Of a stretch of DNA of 64,000 bases, positions 12,401 to 32,164 are shown piece after piece (position 1 is the stretch's first letter; each line of letters opens with the position of its first letter). The notes below the pieces were generated by a model that did no database searches, was not told where the DNA came from, and was given only the letters and a program-made list of their open reading frames with translations. Source of the stretch: Polytrichum commune (Eukaryota; Streptophyta; Polytrichopsida; Polytrichales; Polytrichaceae). The DNA lies in contig OX485805.1 in NCBI GenBank assembly GCA_950295325.1, forward strand, positions 42,868,758 through 42,932,757. The letters are read 5' to 3'. The translations under genes were made by a program, and so were the position numbers.

Positions 12401-15400
12401 TCGGCCCACCCATTTATTTTGGAAAAAACGGACCGGGACCGGCACATGGAACTTGGCCCTAAGTGTCCCCGAGAGCGACTGTAGCTTGGATGACAACCAT
12501 ACAGTGCAGGCCTCATAAACTTAGGCATTTGCATAAATTAAATATTTTAGCTTACTTTATGCGTGTTGTGGCCTCAAGGTGCATAAAATGGGTGTTTTCC
12601 AAGAAATGGTTGGAAAGTGTTCCAAATTAGACAACTGGAGAGTGTTTCATATGGCGTTGTGTGTGGTGTGTTTTATTGTGTTGATAGTGAGAAGACTTTG
12701 ATCAACGAGGATGACTGTTAGGAGTGCGAACTGCGCGACGGACTGCGCAAACTTGTTGTCGAGATGCGCCCTGGGCATTTTCAAATTTTTCTTAATTTAT
12801 GCGTGCCGCTCTACTTGTTTTATGCGTTTTATGCGTCTATTTGTAGAACGCCTAATTTAATGAGGCTTGATGTAGTGTATCTTGAAGGCAACAATGAATA
12901 GGGAAACCAACGCTAACTTTGTTATAGATGAACTTGTTGACTTTGAGGAAAAAACGGTTGAGGAAAATTTCCTGTTGATCCCAACATGTAACCGGTTGAA
13001 CTTGAAAACATCGGGATTTTGACCGATCATGCCCAAAAATCTCCCCGGACATTGTAAGGTAGTGCGGTTTTTGAAAAAACTTAAAGAATTGATATTTTAA
13101 TTTTAATTTCCAGGTTTCCAAGAGAGGAGCATTGGCTATAATCACTGGAGTAACAAAGCCACATATGAGTGATTATACAAAAATTCCATCCAATTTCATA
13201 TAGAAGTTGGAATTTTCATCCATTTTTTGAAATGATTTTTAGGGATTTTTTTTGGACGATTTCGTACATGGAAAATTTGTAGAATGTTTCATTTTTAGTG
13301 TTCAGAATTCCAAATTAAAAGCAATAGATCATAAGTATCAATGCTTCAAGGGTAAACATGCCCCCTCATTCACAGGCTTGGAAATGGAATTCATACCAAT
13401 TTGAGATCTCATCTAAGGCATGTGGTCCTATTATGGGCACTTCCAACTCCACAAACAATTTCTTCGGCCTTGTGCACCAAATGATGGATTGTCTCACGTG
13501 GCTAGGAATTGTGAATGATCATGTATGATCTACTTGAAGATTGTTATTTCAAAATCTATGAATGTCAAGCCTTCATGTCTTTTAAAACCAATTTTTTTTA
13601 ATTTAAAAGAATGAATCCACAAATGCAATGCAAAAATGCCCTCCTCCATCAATTATTCTTATTTTTATTCAACTCTACATGTCAGGCCTTCACATCTTCT
13701 TCTCTTTTTTAACTTCTCATTTACATTTTTTTGTATGATTTTTGTTTTTCATTGACAAACTCCATGCAAAAATCCCCTCTTTTCATCTATTACTATTCAT
13801 AAATTTATTTACTTTTCATAGGCAGTTCAAGCGTATAAACTTTATTCGATTGCTCCAATGAATTCATAGGTTGTTTTTCCATATTTTCCACATATGTTTA
13901 TAATTTCAAGCCTGAATCATATCTATTATAACCTTTCACATTTAAATAAAAGTAGCAATTAATAAGATATTTCATTATTGACCTTTCATATTTGACCTTT
14001 GATCACATGCATCACATGACAACACTCTAGATAAATCTAAGAAAGATTTATAAAGATACGCAAATACCGGATTCTTGGATCATGTTTATATCTTTCAAAA
14101 ATAAAATAAAAATGAATTGTGAAATTATTTGGAAGCCCCACAAGTGACGGAACCATATATTTGTTCCACGAAGATTTTCAATATCTCCATGAGTCACCCC
14201 CGATGCATGGATTTTCCATGCAAATCACAATCATGATTGGTTAGGCAACCTCTTAGAACCATTTCACTAGGTACAACATTTTCCTCAAATCTATTCATCC
14301 TCAACATATTAACACTAATCTCCTCTCACCTCCACTTTAAGTTCATATTTTAGCAAAATTAGACCAAGATCTATTCCATAATTTTAAATTGCTTGAGTTG
14401 TATGGATGAATATGTCCATAGAATTCCACATATGGCTATGATTTTGATAGTTTTGAAGGAGACATTGAATCAGACTCTCATTATTTATCAATATGCTTCA
14501 TATAATTAACGTTTTAAAATACCTAATGGGTTTGGACATATCTTAGTACTACAACATTATAAACAACGAGTAATTGCTATCTCTCATGAAATTTAGAAGA
14601 AGAAAAAAAAAATGCATGAATGGCTCTACATGTAGAATTGAGCTTATAATAATTGTCATTCTTTTTGGGGAATCCATTTTTTCTTGATTAATTTACAAGT
14701 TTTGTTCTACTTGCCAATGAGACAACTGATGCACAAACCGCCTTGTTGAGAACATTCGATGGTCTCACATGCACAAACTCAAGAAGTGCCACCACTAAGT
14801 GACATTCCAAATTTGTGTTATCCTAAATTTTCTACAAGTTACCGTGCATCACTCATTGCTCATTCCTCACCGCTCCCGAGAGAGCACTTGACCCTATCTG
14901 AAGTGACATCGAAAACTAATTTTGAACTTCAATAAAGTCCAACTTTACTTCAATAAACTATTATGAAAGAAGTGGATATAGAATACGTTAGGCTCATTGC
15001 ATACGACAGAATCATGCATTCATTCAAAGAACAACGAAAGATAGAGAACTTGAAAGAGGAAAAAGGGGGGAATTCAAAAAGAAGCATCACCTTTGTGTGA
15101 CCCTAAAGAGGTCTGCCCTGGTGTAAGACCACGTCAACGCAAGAGTGCATTTTAGCTTGCAAACGAACGAACACGTAAAGTGACCTAAAAGTGACGTGAG
15201 GCTGTGGCGTCAGGCCATTCTTCAGTACAAAAATCCAGAAAGTATTAAGTTTTATCTACTACTACTAGTGCTGCTTGTGTTCTCTAGGTATTGCATGCAA
15301 GTCATTGCAGGATGTAAGTGCTTGCAATGACTCATAATATAGTTATAGCTCCGTTATAGTTCACCTAGAAAATGCTATTATTAGACATTAGTTCTGTGAT

Positions 15401-15487
15401 AAAACCAGCCTGATTGTGGGCCATAGTGTAGAAACAACTCAATCCAGGTTGCATTGCATCCGGGACTATAATTGCTTCAACAACAAA
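9454..15487. other. Intergenic DNA upstream of the GH1 gene
   Basis: No gene is recognised. A perfect stem (GGGTGACATCA with its inverse) lies at about 10090-10125. A GC-richer island at about 10800-11760 has no convincing frame and may be a decayed repeat or gene. About 12880-13070 carries, in inverted orientation, a degenerate copy of the CCGGTTACATGTTG / TTTTTGGGCA block seen at 850-920 and 3610-3690, so it belongs to the same dispersed family as the first 4 kb. The last few hundred bases must include the promoter of the downstream gene, but I cannot point to a clear TATA box. Confidence 0.45.
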
Positions 15488-21898
<6,411 letters not shown>

Positions 21899-23094
21899 GC
21901 ATCACATGTATTTGGTGCAACATTGTGAAGACGCAACAAAAAATCATTCTTTAGTTTTCACATTGAAGAGCTTTGCTTTGATCGAAGCAAATAAACTCCG
22001 TAAATAACTAGAAGGATGGTAGCGTTAATGAGAAAGATCTCTAGCAAAGCGCTCAAAACCATGTTCAAATTGGAATAAATAAGACATCTTCTGAAATCAT
22101 AATTTCATGTCTAGAGTGCACCCATGAGCATTATCAACATAAACTTATTCCCAATACATGGACGTGGGTTCAAGAACATTTCATTAACCCTCAAGGCCGA
22201 AGCAAACCCTTCTCAATATCGCCTAAAACAGTCTAACCCAATTTAGATGCATTGTGAAAAAAATTGTTACTTCTTATGGTAGATCTGATTGGATGAAGGC
22301 TTTATAAAATCAGGATTGTTCCAAAAAATATATAAGTTGCACACGTGTCCAAAATCTAAATATTATACTGGAAACGTGGACATTGTTATTGTTAGGTAGA
22401 GTGACTCGCCAAACTTAAACGTCCGCCTTGGCCTTTAGAGGTGAAGTTTAAGCACACACATGCATGCTAGACTCATAACAATGCATTGTACTGCCTTCAA
22501 TAAACAGGGCCCAAAAGATATTAGGTAGGTCAACGCTTTGACATGTGCCGACCTCTATCCTAAAACACTATATTCGTTAAATTGAGACTTTCTCTAGTCT
22601 CAAATTAATATATGGATCAAACAACATTCCGTGTTCCGAAACTATATTGAGAACAATCTCAAATATATTATATGTTCTAATATCCCAAATCTATTATGTG
22701 TGGACATAAGCACATATGGTAGAGCACTCAACACCAACTTCATCAACAAAAACACTTTGGGTAGAGCACTCCAAACTAGTTTCACCCAAAAAACATATAA
22801 AATGATTTCTATTATTAGCATGGTCAATAAAATATAGACATTGCAACATACAAAGTGCATGTAATAAATGCATATTTCTTCAATTGACAATTTAGTCCCA
22901 AACTTAATAATAAGATGAACTTCACATTTGTTTTGAAATATAGTAAATGGATATTCAACCAACCCCAAACAATATAGCATTCGTAAGTTCTACCCTAACT
23001 TTGCCCCAAGTTTGAGGAGCACACATATGAGTAATATATATTCGTCGAATTACTGTTTACACTATAATCATGCTAACACAATCCTATCAACTTC
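21899..23094. other. Spacer between the GH1 gene and element A
   Basis: AT-rich sequence without a recognisable gene. A short block near 22567-22595 (ACACTATATTCGTTAAATTGAGAC) recurs near 58655-58682, marking a dispersed repeat. The GH1 3' untranslated region must lie at the left end. Confidence 0.5.
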
Positions 23095-25074
23095 TCATTC
23101 AACGTGGGTTGCTTCTTCTGCGATCCGAGCAAGGTTGTCTTTTGCAAAAGTTATGTATTTTTTAGGGATAGACACTGATCCACTATGATTTTTCCGGGGT
23201 TTCCATGCTATGAATATGGAATTTGTATCTACCCAAGAAGGACCGTGCTCAGAATCCACCTTCCACCGAAAGTATTGGTTTGTATCCCAGCCTGTATAAT
23301 GCCGAACAACATCTTCATTCCGTGCTGTCGGTCGGTAGTACTCTACTTGTATTTGTCGAAAATGAGGGCTAGAAGTTACAAAATTTGGTTTGGACAAAGC
23401 TCTTGCCACCCACACTGGCTTTGCATATATCTCATCTCCAGGGCGCAAAATGAGCATATAACCTTCATGACAATCCACTGCAATGCGGAAAGATGGTGGC
23501 GGACGACTACTAGCAGGCCCCACGTAATGGTCGTCCACATCAAACTCCTCTCGAACCTCTCCATTTCCCAAAAGACTAGCCTCCGAAGGTTGTACATTGA
23601 CACGTGTTTGTGGCCAAAATCCATGCCTTAAAGTAAGGGGTGTATCTTGATGAAGGTTTGCCAAAGCGCCACGAACACGTGTCCAATATTGTATCCAACT
23701 TCCGTAACGAAGCCAACACGATCCACCAACATCCGCTACCCTCAAACTCTCCCAATATTGTATGAAGCATGATATGCCTTTACAAATGTCTTCCAAATTC
23801 TTCATGGGTATTGGTTTGCAAGGCTTAGGCTCTCCGTCAGGCAACATCGTCCTTCCCTCCCCATCAACACGCCATACAAGGAGACCCTCCGGCGGGCTCC
23901 AGTCTTGTGACGTGCACAACAACTTGTATTGCATGGCGGGGACACCATCGTCACGCACGTAGAACCGAAATTGTTGTGCCTTCGTATGTCCGATCAATCG
24001 GTGAGCTCCGCTTCGAATATACGGTTCTATAAATGACTTGAAGTCGGGAACCTCCTCGATCATATGGGGGATGACGGGAATGTTCTCCAAATCCATGTAC
24101 GACTTCATCAACAATGGGATTGTTGGAAAATCCTCCTCGCGCAACTTCATGCTCCACCGCCCAAAAGATGCATCAATATCATCGTGTGTGTGGCCTACCA
24201 ATAGAAAGGACACAAAAACCTCCTTGAAAATGCCTTTCGCAACCAACAATGACCAATATGCAAAAACATATCTACTTTTATTGTCCTTCGCACAATTGTC
24301 CAATTGGACACGCAGAGTTGGGGGCAAATTCTTCGCAATCACATCTTCACTTGGTGGCTCCGGCAACGAGTGCACGCATACATCTCTTCCATCCAAGACC
24401 GCTTCATATAGAGGTGTTGATCCCGAGTTTTCAAATAACAATCTTGATGAATAGGACGGCGGTTTCTCCAAATCACGTAAAAGCTTTGCAAATGACCCTA
24501 TCGTGTGGTTTGAATCCGCCGGATACAAATCAAGAGCATAATGAGCATACTTCACATCACCATGTCCATGTGCAATCATTCCTGCAATGCGAACCCAATG
24601 GTTTAATATTCAACTATAACATAAAAAAATTCACATGGTGTACATCTATCGCCCCAAACACAAACCTAAAAGCACAAAATTGTGTTTAGGTAATGCAATG
24701 CAATTGTTTTCAGAATCACCTGTAACCGATACAGGAAGTTTAAAAAGGCCATCCGTGGCTTTTATTCGATTTGCTAAACATGGTGAGGCTGTTTTGGCAT
24801 GGTCCATTTTGTCATGGATGATTGTAAAGACCTCCAAAGGCCTAGAGATGGACAAAGCTTTATTTGTGTAGTAATCATTACGGTGTGCCTTGTAAACCCT
24901 TTGAGTGGTCCACCACTCTGCGGGATTACTTTTAGTTAGAATGTTAGCATTAAAAGTTAGAATTGATAGGGAATTTAGGGAAAATTAGTTCATTTAGCAT
25001 TTAGCCTAGAAGAAGGAAGGTCAAAATGAAACTAACTAGTGCTAGAAGATAGCAAAGTAGAAAAAATATGCTAG

Positions 25075-25205
25075 CTAGTAAAAGCAACTAGCTAAGCAAA
25101 TGTTAGTAGATGCTAGCTAAGCAAATGTTAGTAGATGCTAGCTAAGCAAATATTAGTAGATGCTAGCTATTAAGCAAATGTTAGTAGATGCTAGCTAAGC
25201 AAGTG
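25075..25205. repeat. Short tandem repeat inside the solo LTR (about 26-bp unit)
   Basis: Four to five units of AGCAAATGTTAGTAGATGCT followed by AGCTA lie in a row, with small indels. The array sits in the left part of the LTR, where the U3 promoter region would be if the element reads on the plus strand. Confidence 0.85.
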
Positions 25206-25544
25206 TTAGTTTATTAGTTATTGTGAGGCACACAAGACTATTGGAGGTGTTTTGCGTAAGAAGACAAAATCGGCTTGAAGACTTTTGAAGACAAAAAAAA
25301 CAAGGGGACTACTTGCCCACTTGCCCCCTTGCCAACTCGATGGCAAAAAATTAGAAAGATTTTTAGGTTCCCCGTCGGAGCCACCTCGGCGAGAGGGTGG
25401 CAACCTCAACCGGGAAAACCCCCGAGCCAAAATTTCGGGAAAAAGTTTGAAAAATGGATCCGGTGGAGGAGGGGGCCAACCCTTTTGTGAGAGGGTTTAA
25501 AAACCCCTCCTTCCACCTTGTAGCTCTTTCTCTTTCTCTAGTTT

Positions 25545-25725
25545 TTGGGCGAAGCCCTGCTTCAATGTAGTTAGGAAAAAATCCTTTAGCATGTATTCTC
25601 AATGGCTTAAGACAAGGGCTTGAAAAACTCTTCTACTCTCTCTTCCTCTAATGCTTGGGCGAAGCCCTGCTTCAATGTAGTTAGGAAAAAATCCTTTAGC
25701 ATGCATTCTCAATGGCCTAAAAGAA
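25545..25725. repeat. Direct duplication within the solo LTR (about 100-bp period)
   Basis: Two copies of a segment starting TTGGGCGAAGCCCTGCTTCA and running through an ATCCTTTAGCATG block lie about 100 bp apart, each followed by a CTCT-rich tract. Confidence 0.8.
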
Positions 25726-28700
25726 AGGCTTGAGAACCTCCTCTACTCTCTCTCCTAGTTAGAATGTGTGTTTATTAACACACCAACAAAATGATTCCTT
25801 CTTTTGTAGAGGTAGGTTGGATGGTAGACTTTTGAGTGGAGGCATTGTAGACCTCATCTGCCAATGCCCTGAAGGCTTAGTTCAAAAGCTAGAAAAAGAT
25901 ACTTATCATTTTTCTCTTAGAGAGATTTCCTATAGCTATCCATAGCCGTTTCCCATTTGTGATTTGGTTAAGATGACAATTAGTTATGGATTTTCAAAGA
26001 TGGAGTAGAAAAAACTGGGTGGTCTTGTGGGTAGCGGCTGCTGGATCAGACCTGCAAGCCCAATAGGAATTTTAATTCCAAGAAGTTATATTTTTCCCAA
26101 GTAGAACTTTTGTGTAGCTTTCCAAAATGGCTTAGAACATTTGATTTGAGCATGATTTGAATTAGATATGAATTGTGCAAGATGGGACACATAGTTTGAG
26201 AACTTTTGGTTGACTGTTGCATTACAGAGGATCTGCTGGGTTCACTTCGGCTTACCTTTCTAATCACATATTTTTATCAAATATATCTATTTAATATCTC
26301 TCCAGGGTCATATAGAACGTTTGATTTGAATAAGATTTTAATTAGATATGAATTGTTGAAGGCGAGATACATAGTTTAAGCCTTCTTGATTGACTGCTGT
26401 GTTACAAGGAGTCTGCTGAATTTCTATTAGCTTAACCTGCTGATGTCATAATTTTCCTAGTTAGAACATATTAATATCTTTTCAATGGTATAAGGAAAGC
26501 CTAGACCCAAGTAGTAAGGAATGTGCTATGAATTTTTGAAGTTAGAAGTTAGATAGGTGGGTTGGAAGGGTCGGTTGAATCGACCTCACACTTCCAACCC
26601 TCATAACTTTTGCATTTCTTATCCGATTCAAGTGATTTTTAGATCATTGGAAAGATAATTAGGTGCACTAAGTATAAATATTATTCTTAGGATTAAATTA
26701 CAGTGCAGAATAAACATTTTATATTTTAATTGTGAACTAAGGTACGCTTACTACCAAACTAGTTACAAAGAAGGAGGCAAGGTTGACGTTCGGGAAGTGG
26801 AGCAAGGAAGGAGGTAGCGGTTCGGCCTCCATCGAGCCCAAATCAACCGAGGAGAATTGAGATAAATTTACTAACGCTAGCCTTCCATTTAGGGTTGGAG
26901 GGAGCGCGGCTAAGGTACGCATCTCTAAATCCACTCACCTATCTCGTAATGTCAAGTGGCTTGACCACTTGACCGCCAAGGGAATACCCAACTCCATTGT
27001 TTTCGGGGCCCTTGGTATATTTTGTGATAGTAGCTTCATTTATTAGCAAGTTTCGTGTGTGGTAAGTCGGATTAATCACCGACATAACCACTCTTAATGT
27101 TGTTGGTGAAAAGGTGGGATTCATAACCCGCGAATCCACTATTATGTTGTTGGCCCCACATATTGGGAGTAATGGCCCCAATTTATGAAGATTGCGCAAT
27201 AGGTTGAACCTACAGGTCGCCCGTCACCCTGGTCCCATTGAGTTGCATTTCGTGGTCTATCCAGTGTAAACACATTTAACAATCAAAATATACAAAATAA
27301 ATCGTGAACCCTTGTTGGCAAGAGACCCGAATCGGAAACTTAACTCGGTAGAGTGATACCGCCCTTCGAACCATTGATGTTCGAATGGGTTTGAGATGTC
27401 ACTCAACCTTCAAAGGACCTGCACGAGGCCTTAGAAGGTTCCGAGGTAAGAGGTGCACCAACCAGGTAAGGGTGATGCCTAATATGTGAATGTAGTGAAG
27501 TAGGAGGTGCAAACGAAAGTAAGTAATTAAGAAGGAATTTGTGTAAAGGGTGGGACTTAGTCCAAGTTCCCCCGCTTAGAAAACTAAATAGAACTAAGTA
27601 AAGAAATAAGAAAAATTGAATGGTCCATCAAATTGTCGTTATTCCGTTCATTGAGCTAGGGTGGTATGAGTCACACCCGGTTGGTGTGTATCAGAACCAT
27701 CCTAATTCACAAACTAGGATTGCCTTGGTTTCAAGGCTGGTACGTCTGCGCGTAGAATAGGTTGTAGGTTAAGGTTAGAACTAGATATGAAATTGGTTAG
27801 TGGAGTTTAGAGCCACACTAGTAAAAAACTAAGGCCCAACCTCCGGAGGTACTACGACGCATATTTAATCTCCCTTAAAAATCTAACTACTCATGTTATA
27901 CACTTATCATCCGGGTTCGGCTTGGGCACCTGCAAGTGCAGGCTACCTTCACCGAAGGGCTTGTGTGATACTTTCAGGCTCCCTCGAAAGGGGGTGGCCC
28001 AAAAGTACCACATGCCTCTTGCATGTTCACATGCTTGAAATAGTTCATTTGATGTGCTGCAAAGGACTCTGTCCCCATCGTGTGTGCATTTCGAAGGCGT
28101 TTCAACTTCTCGCATTTGGAACAACGGGCAAATTTGTCACCACGTCTTTTTGTTATGTATTCGCTAAAGTTCGATTTTTTTATTGCACTCAGTTTCGACA
28201 ACGAAATTGGATCCAACCCAGCCTTTTCGCCAACTGCGTTTACGTCCAACAATATGTCTTTCCATTTCGTGCCTGTAGGAAGAACCTTCTTAAGAATCTT
28301 TTCACCGGTTGAGAGTGTGCGTGTTTTGTGCGGCATTGCATCGGCAAGGGGACAATGATGGTTGCCAGAGTCGCTGTTGCTTGTCTCGTTGCTTCCCTTG
28401 GTTTCTTTAAGCCCGTGTTCCCATGGTGACGGGAACGGCGGCCTTCCTTGGCATACGCGGCTTGTCTATAACATTCCGCTTTCGACACACCGTGAATGGT
28501 GTACCATACCGTACAACACACGTCTATGCTCTCAAGGGTGATGACCTTGTGACCCGCTCCGTTCACATGTATCGCCCTATGGACATCAAGTTTTTTGGTG
28601 GATCTTAGACGGAAATCTCCAAGCCACATTTCCTCGCGGATGGCCTTCAATTTATCCCTTGGGAACAATTGGCAATAACGATGTACACAACAATCCTTTG

Positions 28701-29310
28701 TGGCAACTTCTCTAATAGACTCCTCACAGAGCAACATTTGACGTTTACACTCATTTGCAGACGGAGTAGGACGTGCCAATGTATCGTACTTCCGTAGGCC
28801 TTTGCGTGGCCGAATGTTTGCTTGGAGCTCTTCTTGGATTTGGATGTGTCATCGCTCATGCTCATGCAAATTAACCCCATCAATTGTCACATTCCTCAAC
28901 GGCCACCTTCGCAACGAGAACCTATGAGTTGGATTCACTTCGGAATGTACGAGTGATTCCAATATAACAACTCCAACGTCCTCGGTGCCAAGGGGGTTTT
29001 CATCAATGCAATTTTGTGGATGTGTGTTACGACAAATACCCTCCGCCACAGCAACTCCACTGTCATTAACAAGTATCACATCCAAATTCACCCATGAAGC
29101 TCGTGAAAGCCCAGCACATTCCACAGTGGGGCAAGAAGGGGCAGATGGCGAAGGACTCCCCAAATGACCTTCATCTGCACTATCACCAAAACTATCCTCC
29201 CCGACAATGTCTAGGTCATCCCCAGACGAAGAATGGGAGTTGCCCATGTCTTCAGAGAAGGCATCCCCTCTTCCACCAACTCCTTCCATTGCGCCTACAC
29301 ATATGCACAT

Positions 29311-29478
29311 GAAACCTCAACAAACATGCACACCATGTAAGGGTTCAAAAGAATCAAATATCGGAAAATGCAAGACATCATGATCAATGGGGACACCGAG
29401 GATAAAGACATTTGCAACACAACTACAATGTGAACTCCCAATACTTTGCGCAAGTTTCAAAAAAAAATTTGGGAGGGG
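29311..29478. other. 5' flank of transposase A
   Basis: Short spacer between the start of the minus-strand transposase frame and the first palindrome of array A1. It probably contains the promoter or leader of the transposase; no specific box is recognised. Confidence 0.4.
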
Positions 29479-30258
29479 GTTTGGGTCGACCGACCCACAC
29501 CTTCTCATGGTCAACCTCCAGCTGCCCAAGTTGGGGTTGGGGTTTGGGTCGGTCGACCCAAACATTGTATGTCAAGGGATAAGGTTCGTACTTTGTCCGT
29601 CCAAACCTTCTGAGATTATTGGTTAAGGGTCACTAACAATTTGTTCACGGGCTGCGAAGAAGTTTGGGCTGACCGACCCAAACCTGGTAAGGGTCAGGCT
29701 GAAACCCGCCCACACTAGGGGAGGGTTTGGGTCGACCGACCCAAACCTGATCAGGGTCAGGCTGAAACCCTCCCACACTAGTGGAGGGGTTTGGGTCGAC
29801 CGACCCAAACCTGGTAAGGGTCAGGCTGAAACCCGCCCACACTAGTGGAGGGGTTTGGGTCGACCGACCCAAACCTGGTAAGGGTCAGGCTGAAACCCTC
29901 CCACACTAGGGGAGGGGTTTGGGTCGACCGACCCAAACCTGGTAAGGGTCAGGCTGTAACCCGCCCACACTAGTGGAGGGGTTTGGGTCGACCGACCCAA
30001 ACCTGATCAGGGTCAGGCCAAAACCCTCCCACACTAGTGGAGGGGTTTGGGTCGACCGACCCAAACCTTGTAAGGGTCAGGCTGAAACCCGCCCACATTA
30101 GTGGAGGAGTTTGGGTCGACCGACCCAAACCTGATCAGGGTCAGGCTGAAACCCGCCCACACTAGCGGAGGGGTTTGGGTCGACCGACCCATACCTGATC
30201 AGGGTCACGCTGAAACCCGCCCACACTAGCGGAGGTGTTTGGGTCGACCGACCCAAAC
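29479..30258. repeat. Array A1: 22-bp palindromes, 64-bp tandem period, upstream of transposase A
   Basis: Twelve palindromes have half-site GTTTGGGTCG, a 2-bp spacer and the inverted half-site. They start at 29479, 29542, 29662, 29724, 29789, 29853, 29917, 29981, 30045, 30109, 30173 and 30237. The last eight are spaced exactly 64 bp apart, separated by a conserved linker with GGGTCAGGCTGAAACC and a CACACTAG block. The spacer is mostly AC, but GT in the 29542 copy. The array lies directly 5' of the minus-strand transposase gene. The same palindrome recurs at gene 2 of element A, so it is an element-wide signal rather than a local satellite. Confidence 0.95.
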
Positions 30259-30957
30259 CTGATAAGAGTCACACTAAAACCCGCAAAATCCGGCGGATAA
30301 TGCGGTGGATAATCCGAAATGTGTTGATTTTGAGCTCATTGCAAAGTTCCCGGTGGGCTTCCATGCTGTGGATAGGTGCTCATGAACTTGCATGCTGTGG
30401 ATAAGTGCTAATGAACGGCAGCATGCACGAACCTTGAAGTATAGCTCCGACTAAGAGTTCTCTCAACGAATTCAAGAGTGGGAGAAGAGCAAAAAATGAC
30501 AGACTTTTGGAGGGTGCGTCCCTTTATACTATCCACCTCCGTTTCTCCGACTTCCTCATTGGATGCCTTTCCCGCCTTGTTCTCCTGCAGAGGTTATTTC
30601 AAACCTCCTGACATAATTCCCCGTTTTCTGTTTATAGTAGAAAATGCGCATCTATCAATGCCCCTCTGATACCCCAGCCGTCATATGACTTGGTCTATGA
30701 TATTTAATCTATTTATTTTGTTTTGGGTGGATATGACACACGCCATTGGGAGGAACAGTGGCGGCCACATTGATTTTTTCAAGTGTCATAACGGTATACT
30801 TTAACCAATATGTAGACCAAAACACAACTCCATTCAATGTTTTCATGTGTAAACCTATTTAGGTGGGGTTAGGGCCATTTGGAGGCTGCAATTATGAGAG
30901 AGTTTCGAAGGCTTGAGGCCATTGTCATGATGAATAAAATTATTTATTTGTCTCCCC

Positions 30958-30982
30958 TAAACCCTAAACCCTAAACCCTAAA
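30958..30982. repeat. Interstitial plant telomere repeat
   Basis: Just over three tandem CCCTAAA units, the Arabidopsis-type plant telomere repeat in its C-rich orientation. Too short for a chromosome end; it is an interstitial tract. Confidence 0.9.
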
Positions 30983-32139
30983 ACATTGCTCTATTCTCTC
31001 GCATGCAATTGTGGCAATGACGGATATGACATGCACCATTGGGAAAAGGGTGGCGGCCACATAATGTTTTTCAAGTGTCATGAGGGAAAATGTTTGTAAT
31101 AAGTGATTTAGAATAAAGACTTCTATAATATCACTCTAATGCAACATATACATATTAAATCATTATATTACTATATTTGAACTCAAACATTACGGTATAT
31201 TTTAACCAATATGTAGACAAATGAAGTCTAAACATTGTGTAACGCCTTATGGTAAGAGTCACAAAAAATACAATAGTTAAAGTAGTTATTAAGATCCTCG
31301 CATGAGGAATTATTAATATTGAAAACAAATGATGTCATGACAAAGTTGATTTATTGTTCCAAATCTCAATTTGTAGCAATGCCAGTGACAAAAAATTTTA
31401 AAGAACATGTTATGTCATTTGTAATGATTGCATACAACATTGCTCTATCTCTCGCATGCAAGTGTGGCAATGACGAACATATGCGGACGTCGTTAAGGGG
31501 ATACAAACCACCAATGTTGCTTTTTAGTTCAATCTTTCAATGATATTTGAATCCATCCTCAAGTTCACTTCAAGTTTACTAATGTGTGTGAGGAAAACAT
31601 CCAAAGTTGTACCCTAACCCCTTATGACATCCACAACATGAAATCTGTATTGAATAAACACAAGACCAATATTCAGTATAATATCATGTTTAAACATCCC
31701 AAATAACATTGCAGTTACTGTAACCTTCCTATTAGACTCTTCTTCATATACAAACAACATCTATTATATCTTGCGCCATTATCTAATATATGTGGAGGGA
31801 ACATTGAATAACAACATGAATTTGATGTTGTATTTATCTGATTTAGTCTTATATTACATTCCATATATTAAATACCATGTTTATTGACGACTATGTGATT
31901 CATCAAAGTGAGACAAATATCCAAAGTCGGACCCCTTAACCCTAATAACATCCACAACATAAAATGTTTTTTTTCCTAAACACAAGACCAATCAGTATAT
32001 CACGTTTAAATGTCCCAAATAACATATTAACGTAATCAAGATTGTCTTTACTATAACCTTCCTATAAGACTCTTCTCACCATTAAGACAATGTTATACGT
32101 TAATATTGGATAGATTAATATGTTATAACCCTAACTCCT

Positions 32140-32164
32140 AAACCCTAAACCCTAAACCCTAAAC
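32140..32164. repeat. Interstitial plant telomere repeat
   Basis: Three to four CCCTAAA units in the C-rich orientation, within the duplicated segment of element A. Confidence 0.9.

Larger units (their letters stand above)
24891..28012. mobile_element. Solo LTR (3122 bp) inserted in transposase A
   Basis: The insert begins TGTAAACCCT and ends AGTACCACA, i.e. TG...CA. It is flanked by the direct repeat TGCCT (24886-24890 and 28013-28017), which appears once in the uninterrupted reading frame (the QEAHR codons, intact in copy B). No gag or pol frame, primer-binding site or second LTR is visible, so a solo LTR is the simplest reading; a non-coding LARD-type element is the alternative. It contains a short tandem array at about 25075-25205 and a duplicated segment at about 25545-25725. 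Confidence 0.8.
23095..29310 (-). pseudogene. Element A: DUF7869-type putative transposase, disrupted
   Basis: Reading from about 29310 down, the product has an acidic N-terminus; a Cys-rich TKDCC..CQLFPR segment; CCTVWYTIHGVSKAECY; a CxxC segment (FARCSKCE); then HDKMDHAKT, MIAHGHGDVKYAHY, LDNCAKDNKSRY and VGHTHDDIDASFGRWS, and a ~190-residue C-terminal part. This order is that of the DUF7869 family common in large eukaryotic genomes; the D of HDKMD, the D of LDNC and the DD of HDDID could form an RNase-H-like active site (inference). A 138-bp intron (24582-24719) sits between VTG and MIAHG and is conserved in copy B. Lesions: a TGA at 28849-28851, a 1-nt deletion near 28345, and a 3.1-kb LTR after codon QEA. 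It is therefore not functional as read. The C-terminal exon itself is open to the stop at 23095. Confidence 0.85.

Noticed and set aside
15416-15487. Upstream start for the GH1 protein
   Set aside because: The extension would begin at GTG, which plants do not normally use. The ATG at 15488 has good context and directly precedes a signal peptide.
23185-24689. Plus-strand reading frames over transposase A
   Set aside because: They are antisense shadows of a clearly homologous minus-strand protein and are not conserved in copy B.
24891-28012. Transposase intron instead of an insertion
   Set aside because: The 3.1-kb piece has TG..CA ends and a 5-bp target duplication, and copy B has no intron at this codon.
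29623-29872. Repeated peptide frames such as VWVGRPK over array A1
   Set aside because: The peptide periodicity comes from the palindromic DNA repeat; there is no start context, and both strands give equal frames.
29700-30260. CRISPR-like regular repeats
   Set aside because: The 64-bp units are repeated in full, linkers included, so there are no unique spacers, no cas genes, and the context is a plant nuclear genome.
30958-30982. Chromosome end from CCCTAAA repeats
   Set aside because: Only three to four units, surrounded by element sequence on both sides; an interstitial tract.
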